A model generated the notes under the pieces. It worked only from the letters and a program-made list of their open reading frames with translations, did no database searches and was not told where the DNA came from. A stretch of DNA of 64,000 nt from an uncultured Alphaproteobacteria bacterium (GTDB taxonomy: Bacteria > Pseudomonadota > Alphaproteobacteria > Caulobacterales > Caulobacteraceae). The stretch is from the NCBI GenBank assembly GCA_903822175.1, contig CAIJOB010000002.1, forward strand, positions 62,001-126,000. Reading direction: 5' to 3'. Below, piece by piece: positions 26,777 to 33,626 of this stretch. Numbering within the stretch: the stretch's first letter is position 1; every line of letters begins with the position of its first letter. The translations under genes and the position numbers were made by a program.

Positions 26777-27316
26777 TCAGTCGGCCTTGGGCGGCGCGGG
26801 CTTCTTCTTCGGCTTCGGCGCGGCCTCGAGGGTTTCCGGTGGCGCGGCTTCCAACACCGGCGAGATCGCGGCCTCCCCGTCGACCGGCTCAAGGGCGTCG
26901 GCGGCTTCGACGAGGGCTTCCATGGGGGCTTCCAGGATCGGCTCGGCGACCGCCACTGGCTCAGGGGCCAGAGCCGCTTCGACGATCGGCTCGACGATGG
27001 TTTCGACCGCGGTTTGCGTTTCAACCAAGGTCTCAACGACCGGCTCAGCCACGGCCTCCACGACCGCTTCGGCGGCCTCGACAACCGGTTCAGCCAGCGC
27101 CACCAGCTCGGGCGCCGCCTCGACCTGCGTTTCAACGGCAGAGCCGAACATCGCTTCGAGGTTGGCGGGCCGCGTCCATCGGGTCATCCACCACCAGGCC
27201 GCACCGCTCACCGCCGCGCCGGCGAACAGCGGCCAAAGCGGCGACGCCATGCCGACCCGCACGTGCAGCGCGGCCTTCGGATCGTTGAGGGTTTCGGTTT
27301 CGGGCGCGAAGGACAT
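26777..27316 (-). CDS. Glu/Val/Ala/Pro-rich repeat protein with one membrane segment
   Basis: A 179-residue low-complexity protein. After about 25 residues there is one hydrophobic stretch (PLWPLFAGAAVSGAAWWW), followed by TRPANLEAMFG. From residue about 65 on, degenerate repeats such as EPVVEAAEAVVEAVAEPV alternate, and the tail is Lys/Pro-rich (PKPKKKPAPPKAD). ATG 27316 has GGAG seven bases upstream. No enzymatic motif is present. The upstream region carries TGC-N3-GCA-type sites, so a role linked to phasins or storage granules is conceivable but unproven. Function unknown. Confidence 0.7.
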   Translation of the reverse strand: MSFAPETETLNDPKAALHVRVGMASPLWPLFAGAAVSGAAWWWMTRWTRPANLEAMFGSAVETQVEAAPELVALAEPVVEAAEAVVEAVAEPVVETLVETQTAVETIVEPIVEAALAPEPVAVAEPILEAPMEALVEAADALEPVDGEAAISPVLEAAPPETLEAAPKPKKKPAPPKAD

Positions 27317-27333
27317 GGCGGGTCTCCTGCAGA

Positions 27334-27380
27334 AGATTGTGCGTCGCAACATAACACGCAGCACAATCTCGCAGTTGCGA
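27334..27380 (-). promoter_or_regulatory. Inverted repeats with TGC-N3-GCA core upstream of the Glu/Val-rich protein gene
   Basis: A 9-bp inverted repeat (AGATTGTGC at 27334-27342 and GCACAATCT at 27361-27369) encloses TGCGTCGCA, itself TGC-N3-GCA. Directly beside it is a TCGCA-GT-TGCGA palindrome at 27369-27380. The block lies 18-64 bp upstream of the start codon in an AT-richer patch. It resembles operators of PHB-type regulators (PhaR) in Alphaproteobacteria, but the assignment is tentative. Confidence 0.4.
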
Positions 27381-27434
27381 AATGTCTGTGAATTTCTGGA
27401 TTGTGATCAGGCGCCGCGATCTCAGGCGCCGTGC

Positions 27435-28250
27435 TCAGATCGGGTAGACCTTGGCCGTTCCGGCCGCGCCCAGGGTCTGCGCCGTCCAGCGGCAGATGGC
27501 CTCCAGCGGCGCCGTCATGTCCGCCGGGGCGCCGAGCAGGACCAGGGCGCAGCCGTTCATCTTCAGGGGGTCGGTCAGCGGGCGCATGCGCGTCTCGGCG
27601 ACCAGAGCCGGCGCTTCCACCGCGTCCTCCAGATCGCGCAGGAACCCGTCGAAGGTCTCCAGGTCCTTCAGCGGCAGCCAGACCAGAGCCGTGGCCGCGC
27701 TGTTGCGCCGGCGCACGGCGGCCAGAGTCTCGACGATCCGGACGTAGTCATCGGCCCGCTCGAACGGCGGATCGATCAGGATCAGGACACGGCCCGACAC
27801 CGGCGTCTGGGCGACCGCCACGTCGTAGCCGTCCGCGCAGAGGGTGCGGACGCCGCGCTTGCCCCGCATCCGCTCGCTGAGCGCCTGATGCTCGTCCGGC
27901 CGCAGTTCGCACGCGAGGTAGTTGTCGCCGGGCCGCAGCGCCTCGGCGATCAGCCAAGGCGAGCCCGGATAGCGCCGCACCGGCCCGCCGCCGTTCAACT
28001 TGCGCACCGCCGCCGCCAAGGGCGCGAACTCGCCGGGCGCGTCCGTCGCCGCCATCAGCCGCACAATCCCGGCCTCGGCCTCCCCGGACTTCTTGGCCTC
28101 CGCGCCGGCCAGATCGTAGAGGCCGCGCCCGGCGTGGGTGTCGATCACGGTGAGCGGCTGGCCCACCAGCCGCGCCAGGACCTGCAGGAGCGCGGCGTGC
28201 TTCACCAGGTCGGCGAAGTTCCCTGCATGGAAGGCGTGGCGGTAGTTCAA
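27435..28250 (-). CDS. rlmJ: 23S rRNA (adenine(2030)-N6)-methyltransferase
   Basis: A 271-residue SAM-dependent methyltransferase. The N-terminal LNYRHAFHAGNFADLVKH is diagnostic for RlmJ, followed by VIDTHAGRGLYDL (SAM loop), the insert with LKPGDNYLACEL-like text, and the catalytic motif ILIDPPFE (DPPF, adenine N6 methylation). Start choice: TTG at 28250 with GGAG six bases upstream gives an N-terminus aligned with E. coli RlmJ. ATG at 28277 would add nine residues. It is divergent from topoisomerase IB, 66 bp apart. Confidence 0.9.
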   Translation of the reverse strand: MNYRHAFHAGNFADLVKHAALLQVLARLVGQPLTVIDTHAGRGLYDLAGAEAKKSGEAEAGIVRLMAATDAPGEFAPLAAAVRKLNGGGPVRRYPGSPWLIAEALRPGDNYLACELRPDEHQALSERMRGKRGVRTLCADGYDVAVAQTPVSGRVLILIDPPFERADDYVRIVETLAAVRRRNSAATALVWLPLKDLETFDGFLRDLEDAVEAPALVAETRMRPLTDPLKMNGCALVLLGAPADMTAPLEAICRWTAQTLGAAGTAKVYPI

Positions 28251-28316
28251 GGCGATCTCCGGAACCGTGCCGCGCATATCACGTTGGCGCAGCTTGAGTG
28301 CAGTGGAGGGCGCAAA

Positions 28317-29381
28317 ATGGCCAGGAATCTCGCCGACCAGACCATTCCCGCGGACGAGCTTCGGGCCGCGCACCTGACCTATGTCAGCGACCTCGACCCC
28401 GGCATTCGCCGGCGCAAGGCCGGGCACGGGTTCAACTATCTCGACACGCAGGGCAAGCCCGTCACCGACGAGCCGACGCTCGACCGCATCCGCGCGCTGG
28501 TCATCCCGCCCGCCTGGACCGACGTCTGGATCGCACCGAGCGCCGACGGTCATATCCAGGCCACCGGCCGCGACGCCAAGGGCCGCAAGCAGTACCGCTA
28601 CCACGCGCGTTGGCGTCAGGTGCGCGACGGCGGCAAGTACGACCGGCTGATCGCCTTTGGCCGCGCGCTTCCCCGGCTGCGCAAGCAGGTCGACCACGAC
28701 CTCGCCCGCCAGGGCCTGCCGCGCGAGAAGGTTCTGGCCGCGGTCGTCCGGGTCATGGAGATCACCCTGATCCGGGTCGGCAACGAGGAATACGCCAAGA
28801 CCAACCACAGCTTCGGCCTGACCACGCTGCGCGACCGTCACGCCCACATCGGCGCCGCGAAGACGGTGTTCGAATTCCGCGGCAAGAGCGGCAAGGTCCA
28901 CAACACGGGCTTCAGCGACCGCCGCCTGGCCCGCATCCTAAAGGCCTGCCAGGACCTCCCCGGTCAGCGGCTGTTTCAGTACCTGGACCACGACGGCCAT
29001 CGCCACGCGGTCGAGTCCGCCGACGTCAACGCGTATATCCGCGGCGTGCTCGGCGAAGACTTCTCGGCCAAGGACTTCCGCACCTGGGCCGGCACGCTCG
29101 CCGCCGCCCGCGCCCTGGTCCTACTACCGGCCTGCGCCAACGACAGCGGGGTCAAACGCAACATCAATACCTGCGTAAAGGCGGTCGCGAGTGTGCTCGG
29201 CAACACGCCGGCGGTCTGCCGCAAGGCCTATATCGATCCCGCCGTGCTGGACGCCTACCAGGCCGGCGCCCTGAACCTCAAGCCTGGGTCCAGCGATCGC
29301 GCCTTCGAACTCGCCGCCCTGCGCTTCCTGGAGACGGCCCGAGACAAGGCCGCGAAGCAGGCGACGCGGAAGGCCGCCTAG
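28317..29381 (+). CDS. Type IB DNA topoisomerase
   Basis: A 354-residue poxvirus-like topoisomerase IB. The N-terminal domain has GHGFNYLD and IPPAWTDVWIAP, the central region has RVGNEEYAKTNHSFGLTTL, and catalytic residues are in FEFRGKSGKVH, RTWAGTLAAARAL and the Tyr nucleophile Y305 in CRKAYIDPAVL. It relaxes supercoils by single-strand cleavage through a 3'-phosphotyrosine and needs no ATP. Bacterial members are accessory and scattered. GGAGGG six bases before ATG 28317 fixes the start; much longer in-frame readings upstream cross genes on the other strand and are not real. Confidence 0.92.
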   Translation: MARNLADQTIPADELRAAHLTYVSDLDPGIRRRKAGHGFNYLDTQGKPVTDEPTLDRIRALVIPPAWTDVWIAPSADGHIQATGRDAKGRKQYRYHARWRQVRDGGKYDRLIAFGRALPRLRKQVDHDLARQGLPREKVLAAVVRVMEITLIRVGNEEYAKTNHSFGLTTLRDRHAHIGAAKTVFEFRGKSGKVHNTGFSDRRLARILKACQDLPGQRLFQYLDHDGHRHAVESADVNAYIRGVLGEDFSAKDFRTWAGTLAAARALVLLPACANDSGVKRNINTCVKAVASVLGNTPAVCRKAYIDPAVLDAYQAGALNLKPGSSDRAFELAALRFLETARDKAAKQATRKAA

Positions 29382-29437
29382 CCTTACCTTCCGTCCGCCC
29401 TCTAAGGTCATCCCAACGAGATCGGGAGGATCCACCC

Positions 29438-30661
29438 ATGCTGCCCCAACGCCTGCGCTTCGGCGCCTTCATCGCGCCCTTCCATCCGCTGGACGAGAAC
29501 CCGACGCTGGCGATCCAGCGCGACCTGGAGCTGGTCGAGTGGATGGATCAACTGGGCTTCGACGAGGCCTGGATCGGCGAGCATCACTCGGCGGCCTATG
29601 AACTGATCGCCAGTCCCGAGGTGTTCATCGCCGCCGCCGCCGAGCGGACCAAACACATCCGGCTGGGCACCGGCGTCTCGTCGCTGCCCTACCACCACCC
29701 GCTGATGCTGGCCGACCGGATCAACCAGCTCGACCACATGACGCGCGGACGGGTGATGTTCGGCGCGGGGCCTGGAGCCCTGGTCTCCGACGCCTTCATG
29801 ATGGGCATCCCGGTCGCCAAGCAGCGCGACCGCATGGACGAGGCGCTCGGCTGCATCGTGCGCCTGCTGCGCGGCGAAGAGGTCAGCCACAAGTCCGACT
29901 GGTTCGAGCTCGACCGCGCCCGTTTGCAGATGACGCCCTATTCGCGGCCCAGCGTCGAGATCGCCGTCGCCAGCCAGGTCTCGCCGACCGGTGCGCGGGC
30001 GGCGGGCCAGCACGGTCTGGGCCTGCTCTCGCTCGGCGCGACGTCGACGGGCGGGTTCAACGCGCTGAAGTCGAACTGGGCGATCGCCGAGGAGCAGGCC
30101 GCCACTCATGGCCACACCATGGACCGCAACGCCTGGCGCCTGGTCGGCCCCATGCACATCGCCGAGACCCGCGAACAGGCGATGGAGGACATCCGCTTTG
30201 GCCTGGAAAAGTGGATCTTCTACTTCCGCGAGATCGCCAATCTGCCGATCGTCCCGGAGGGCGACGATCCCATAAAGGCCATGGTCGAGAGTGGCATGGC
30301 CGTGGTCGGCACGCCCGACGACGCCATCGCCCGCATCCAGCAGCTGGTCGACGAGAGCGGCGGCGGCTTCGGCGCCTTCCTGCTGATGGCGCACAACTGG
30401 GCCAACTGGGGCGCGACGAAGCACTCCTATGAGCTGATGGCCCGCTACGTGTTCCCGCACTTCCAGAACCTGAACGACAACCGTTCCGCCTCCATGGCCT
30501 GGGTCAAGGAGAACAAGGAGGAGTTCACCACTCAGGTTCGGGGCGCCGTGGGCGCGCGGATCGTCCAGCACATGATGGAAAAGGGCGTCGACAACATCAA
30601 TCCGCAGATCGTTGAGCTGATCACCGGGGCCGCGGCCGGGGAGCCTCCTAAGAAGGGCTAG
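29438..30661 (+). CDS. LLM-class flavin-dependent oxidoreductase (luciferase-like monooxygenase)
   Basis: A 407-residue luciferase-like protein. Motifs: GAFIAPFHPLDENPTLA at the N-terminus, ELVEWMDQLGFDEAWIGEHH, IRLGTGVSSLPYHHPLMLADR, and GRVMFGAGPGALVSDAFMMG. These match bacterial luciferase alpha-chain-like monooxygenases using reduced FMN or F420. The organism type favours FMN with a separate reductase; none is adjacent. GGGAGG nine bases before ATG supports this start. The gene ends with a 4-bp CTAG overlap with the convergent PEP-CTERM gene. The substrate is unknown, and limonene, aliphatic or aromatic substrates are all possible. Confidence 0.88.
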   Translation: MLPQRLRFGAFIAPFHPLDENPTLAIQRDLELVEWMDQLGFDEAWIGEHHSAAYELIASPEVFIAAAAERTKHIRLGTGVSSLPYHHPLMLADRINQLDHMTRGRVMFGAGPGALVSDAFMMGIPVAKQRDRMDEALGCIVRLLRGEEVSHKSDWFELDRARLQMTPYSRPSVEIAVASQVSPTGARAAGQHGLGLLSLGATSTGGFNALKSNWAIAEEQAATHGHTMDRNAWRLVGPMHIAETREQAMEDIRFGLEKWIFYFREIANLPIVPEGDDPIKAMVESGMAVVGTPDDAIARIQQLVDESGGGFGAFLLMAHNWANWGATKHSYELMARYVFPHFQNLNDNRSASMAWVKENKEEFTTQVRGAVGARIVQHMMEKGVDNINPQIVELITGAAAGEPPKKG

Positions 30662-31536
30662 GCGACCTGAGTGCGGCGGCGGCGCAACGCCACGCCCACG
30701 CCGGCAAAGCCCGCCAGCATCAGCGCCCAGGCCGCCGGCTCCGGCACGCCGCCCGGGCTGTAGTCGTGGCCGCTGGCGCTGACCAGGTCCAGATCGGGCG
30801 TCACCGCCAGGATGTGCAGGCTCGCGGGGTCGCTGTAGCTGAAGCTGGCCGGGCCCAGCCCGTCGAAGTCTGGCGCGTTGCCGTCGGCGAACAGCGACCC
30901 GTGGATCCCCAGCACATCGCCGACCTCGGCCTGGATGCTGACGACCTGATCGTACGTGCCCAGACCATAGATGATGTCGAAGTTCGAGCCGGGGTTGGCC
31001 TCCCGGTTGAAGTCGAGGAGCTGGAACTCGGTGTGCATTTCCGCGCTGGCCAGTTCATCGCCACCAGAGATTGCCGTCGCCGTGCCCGACGCGTGCAAAA
31101 GGAAATCCAGGATGACCGGCGTCCCGTTGGCGAGCGTGCTGGACCCAACGGTGATCTGATCCTCGAAGAAGGCGTCCGGCGCCCCCGCAACGTCGGGCGT
31201 CACGCGCGCCTCGGTTCCACCCTTGTTGACCCCCGGTGCGGTGCTGGCGCTGCCCGAGGCATCGAGGAAGCCATAAAAGGAGGTCGCTGTGCCCGACGCG
31301 GTCGAAAAGCCGTCCACGGCCGTATTGCTGCTGAACGAGAAGTTGAGCGTCAGTGGCGTGGTCGATGGCACCAGCCCCGTGTTGCCAACTTGGAAGGGTG
31401 CGTTCGGCCCGTCGCGGCCGTCCATGAAGAGTTGCGTCTGCAAGCCATAGGTGGCCGCGACCGCAGGCATGGCGACGACGAACCCCAGGCCGGCCAGAAC
31501 GAAAACCACGGCCGTGGCCGCTGAACGACGACGCAT
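30658..31536 (-). CDS. PEP-CTERM (PEPxxWA type) secreted protein, paralogue A
   Basis: A 292-residue exported protein with a signal peptide (TAVVFVLAGLGFVVAMPAVAA) and the sorting signal GVPEPAAWALMLAGFAGVG followed by RRRR. The mature region shares blocks with the PEP-CTERM protein at 32.6 kb: ITVGSSTLANG, EFQLLDFNREA, FDIIYGLGTYD, LGPASFSYSDP and SGHDY, in the same order. AGGAG lies eight bases before ATG 31536. The shared upstream element at 31598-31651 suggests common control with the paralogue. It would be attached or processed by an exosortase encoded elsewhere. No enzymatic function is visible. Confidence 0.88.
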   Translation of the reverse strand: MRRRSAATAVVFVLAGLGFVVAMPAVAATYGLQTQLFMDGRDGPNAPFQVGNTGLVPSTTPLTLNFSFSSNTAVDGFSTASGTATSFYGFLDASGSASTAPGVNKGGTEARVTPDVAGAPDAFFEDQITVGSSTLANGTPVILDFLLHASGTATAISGGDELASAEMHTEFQLLDFNREANPGSNFDIIYGLGTYDQVVSIQAEVGDVLGIHGSLFADGNAPDFDGLGPASFSYSDPASLHILAVTPDLDLVSASGHDYSPGGVPEPAAWALMLAGFAGVGVALRRRRTQVA

Positions 31537-31597
31537 GTCACTGGCTCCTGACACTGGATAAGAGCGCAAGGATACCGCAGGCAAAATCTCTATTTAT

Positions 31598-31651
31598 ATT
31601 GCCTATTTAGGCTTCCTTTGTGTATTCGCGCGCCGCGCGAATTGTTTCATT
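31598..31651 (-). promoter_or_regulatory. Dual-palindrome element upstream of PEP-CTERM paralogue A
   Basis: Two palindromes sit 62-115 bp before the start codon. One is GCCTATTTAGGC (31601-31612). The other is ATTCGCG-N5-CGCGAAT (31624-31642), followed by TGTTTCATT. The same two palindromes in the same orientation and at the same distance occur upstream of the second paralogue. AT-rich sequence lies between the element and the gene. Likely operator or promoter element; the binding regulator is unknown. Confidence 0.7.
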
Positions 31652-31777
31652 TGAGCAAGCATTGAAATGATTGCTTAGCGTCCGCTGCCGCCGTCTGCGC
31701 AGCGTTGGCTTAGAGCGTGACGGGCGATGAGTGCGCGCCGGGCAGACGGCCGCGCGGCGAAGCGCTACCTTGGGCGC

Positions 31778-32596
31778 ATGAACCTTCAGGCCTACTACGA
31801 GCGCATAGGCTTCGAGGGCGAGGCGAAGCCGGACCTGGCGACGCTTACTGCCCTGCACCGCGCCCATCTGCTCACCATCCCTTACGAAAACCTCGACGTG
31901 CAGCTCGGCCGGCCTCTGACCACAGACCCGGCAGCGGCGTTCGACAAGATCGTCACCCGGCGGCGCGGCGGCTGGTGCTACGAGATGAACGGCCTGTTCG
32001 GCGCGGTGCTGGCCGAGATCGGTTTCAAGGTCACCCGCATGGCCGGGGCGGCGATGCGCGAACTCATGGGCGACATCGTCATCGGCAACCACCTGGTGCT
32101 GCTGGTCGAGATCGACGGCGAGCCGTGGATCGCCGACGTGGGCTTCGGCGACGGCGCGCTCGATCCCTTCCCGCTCGCGCCGGCGGCCCTGAGCTTCGGC
32201 GGCTACCCGTTCCGACTGGAGGCCATGGATGAGGGCTGGTGGCGGTTCCACAATCACGAGTTCGGCGGCGCGAAATCCTTCGATTTTCAGGTCGAGCCCG
32301 CCGACCCGGAGCTGCTGTCGGGGCGTTGCGAATGGCTCCAGTACGCCCCGGACTCCCACTTCGTCCTGAACGCCATCGTGCAGCGCCACCGCGCCGATGA
32401 GATCTTGCAGATGCGCGGCCGGGTCCTGCGCCGGGTCACCCCGGCCGGCGTCACCCAGGAGACCATCGGCTCGGCGGAGGAATGGGTCGAGGTCCTCGCC
32501 CGCGAGTTCGACCTCGATGTGCCGGAAGCCGCCACGCTGTGGCCGCGGGTGCTGGCCCGCCACGAAGAGGTGATGGCCGCGGCGGCGCCGGCCTGA
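31778..32596 (+). CDS. nat: Arylamine N-acetyltransferase
   Basis: A 272-residue NAT enzyme. The catalytic triad is complete: Cys67 in RRRGGWCYEMNG, His105 in IVIGNHLVLLVE and Asp120 in PWIADVGFGDG. It transfers acetyl groups from acetyl-CoA to arylamines and arylhydroxylamines in the cytoplasm. The ATG at 31778 gives the standard family N-terminus (LQAYYERIGF). It is inserted between two paralogous PEP-CTERM genes on the opposite strand, without evident functional link, and its promoter region is shared with their dual-palindrome element. Confidence 0.92.
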   Translation: MNLQAYYERIGFEGEAKPDLATLTALHRAHLLTIPYENLDVQLGRPLTTDPAAAFDKIVTRRRGGWCYEMNGLFGAVLAEIGFKVTRMAGAAMRELMGDIVIGNHLVLLVEIDGEPWIADVGFGDGALDPFPLAPAALSFGGYPFRLEAMDEGWWRFHNHEFGGAKSFDFQVEPADPELLSGRCEWLQYAPDSHFVLNAIVQRHRADEILQMRGRVLRRVTPAGVTQETIGSAEEWVEVLAREFDLDVPEAATLWPRVLARHEEVMAAAAPA

Positions 32597-32605
32597 CGTC
32601 GGAAG

Positions 32606-33511
32606 CTAGACGGGCGCGAGACGCCGGCGCCGAAGCGCGCCGCCCACCGCCAGGAACCCGCCGCAGAGCAGCGCCCAGGTCGCCGGCTCCGGAACGCCAC
32701 CCAAGCCATAGTCGTGGCCGCTTTCGCTGGTCAGGGTGACGTCCGGCGTCAGGGCGAAGATGTTCATCGTCGAGGGGTCGCTGTAGCTGAAGCTGGCCGG
32801 CCCGGTGTTGCCGTAGTTGTCCGCCTCGCCCGCCGCGAACAGCCGGCCGTAGACTTCCAATTGGTTGCCCACTTGGGCGTGGACGGTGATCGTCTCGTCG
32901 TAGGTCCCAAGGCCGTGGATAATGTCGAAATTGAACGCCGGCGTCGCGCCGTTCTGCTCATTGATGAGCTGGAATTCCGTGCTCATACTTGCGACGCATC
33001 CCTCTACGGCCGCGCAGGAACCGCTCAGAGACCCTTTCAACTCGTAGCTCAGGATCACATCGCTCCCCGCCGCGAGCGTGCTCGACCCGACCGTGATCAG
33101 GTCGGCGTAGTATCCCTGGGGCGCGCCGACAACGGTGGCCCCGACGCGCGCCTCGCTGCCGCCACCGCCAGGGCCGCCCACGGTGGACCCCGAGGCGCCG
33201 GCGTCCAGGAGTCCGTAGAACGAGGTCACATACGCCGTGACGGATGATTTCCCCAGCGCACCGAAATCGTCGGAGACGCTGAGGTTGACGGTGAGCGGGC
33301 CGGCCGGTTGCTTCAGGCCAGTATTTTGCGCGGCGCTCGACACGTGCCCATCGGCGATGTCGTCCATGGATATCCCGGACTCCACACCGACGACCACCGC
33401 AGCCGCAGCCGGTGTCGCCGCGATGAGGGCCAGGCCGCCAACGAAACAGGCTGCGGCAACAGCGCAAGCAGATCTCAGACGGATGAGCTGGCTGGAAGAT
33501 TGAATCGTCAT
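32606..33511 (-). CDS. PEP-CTERM (PEPxxWA type) secreted protein, paralogue B
   Basis: A 301-residue exported protein, paralogous to the gene at 30.7 kb. It has a signal peptide (ACFVGGLALIAATPAAAA) and a sorting signal VPEPATWALLCGGFLAVGG followed by RRRR. Shared blocks are ITVGSSTLAAG, STEFQLINE, FDIIHGLGTYDE, GPASFSYSDP, TPDVTLTSESGHDYG. A Cys pair (GSCAAVEGC) is specific to this copy. The ATG at 33511 is preceded by GGGG in a weak ribosome site. The second dual-palindrome element lies at 33570-33619, 59-108 bp upstream. Function unknown; surface attachment through an exosortase is inferred from the C-terminus. Confidence 0.88.
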   Translation of the reverse strand: MTIQSSSQLIRLRSACAVAAACFVGGLALIAATPAAAAVVVGVESGISMDDIADGHVSSAAQNTGLKQPAGPLTVNLSVSDDFGALGKSSVTAYVTSFYGLLDAGASGSTVGGPGGGGSEARVGATVVGAPQGYYADLITVGSSTLAAGSDVILSYELKGSLSGSCAAVEGCVASMSTEFQLINEQNGATPAFNFDIIHGLGTYDETITVHAQVGNQLEVYGRLFAAGEADNYGNTGPASFSYSDPSTMNIFALTPDVTLTSESGHDYGLGGVPEPATWALLCGGFLAVGGALRRRRLAPV

Positions 33512-33569
33512 AAACAACCCCAGAAGCGGTCCAGGGAGATTTACTACCATTTATTGGGTTTATTATTGT

Positions 33570-33619
33570 ATTGCCTATTTAGGCATGAAGTATTCGCGCG
33601 CTACGCGAATTGTTTCATT
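33570..33619 (-). promoter_or_regulatory. Dual-palindrome element upstream of PEP-CTERM paralogue B
   Basis: GCCTATTTAGGC (33573-33584) and ATTCGCG-N5-CGCGAAT (33592-33610), followed by TGTTTCATT, repeat the element found before paralogue A. The gap between the palindromes is four bases shorter (7 against 11 between the conserved blocks). Conservation is limited to the two palindromes and the flanking TGTTTCATT, as expected for protein-binding sites in otherwise divergent spacer. Confidence 0.7.
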
Positions 33620-33626
33620 CTCGATT

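Noticed and set aside
26777..27316. CRISPR-like or tandem repeat DNA in the Glu/Val-rich gene
   Set aside because: The repeats are degenerate codon-level repeats of an acidic protein, without identical units or spacers.
25824..28316. Very long in-frame extension upstream of topoisomerase IB
   Set aside because: It runs through three genes on the other strand. GGAGGG before ATG 28317 marks the true start.
27435..28901. RlmJ with a 200-residue N-terminal extension
   Set aside because: The extension is antisense to topoisomerase IB. TTG 28250 with GGAG gives the family N-terminus.
28298..29437. Extension of the LLM oxidoreductase through the topoisomerase gene
   Set aside because: Out-of-frame Pro/Arg-rich translation of a well-defined gene; GGGAGG precedes ATG 29438.
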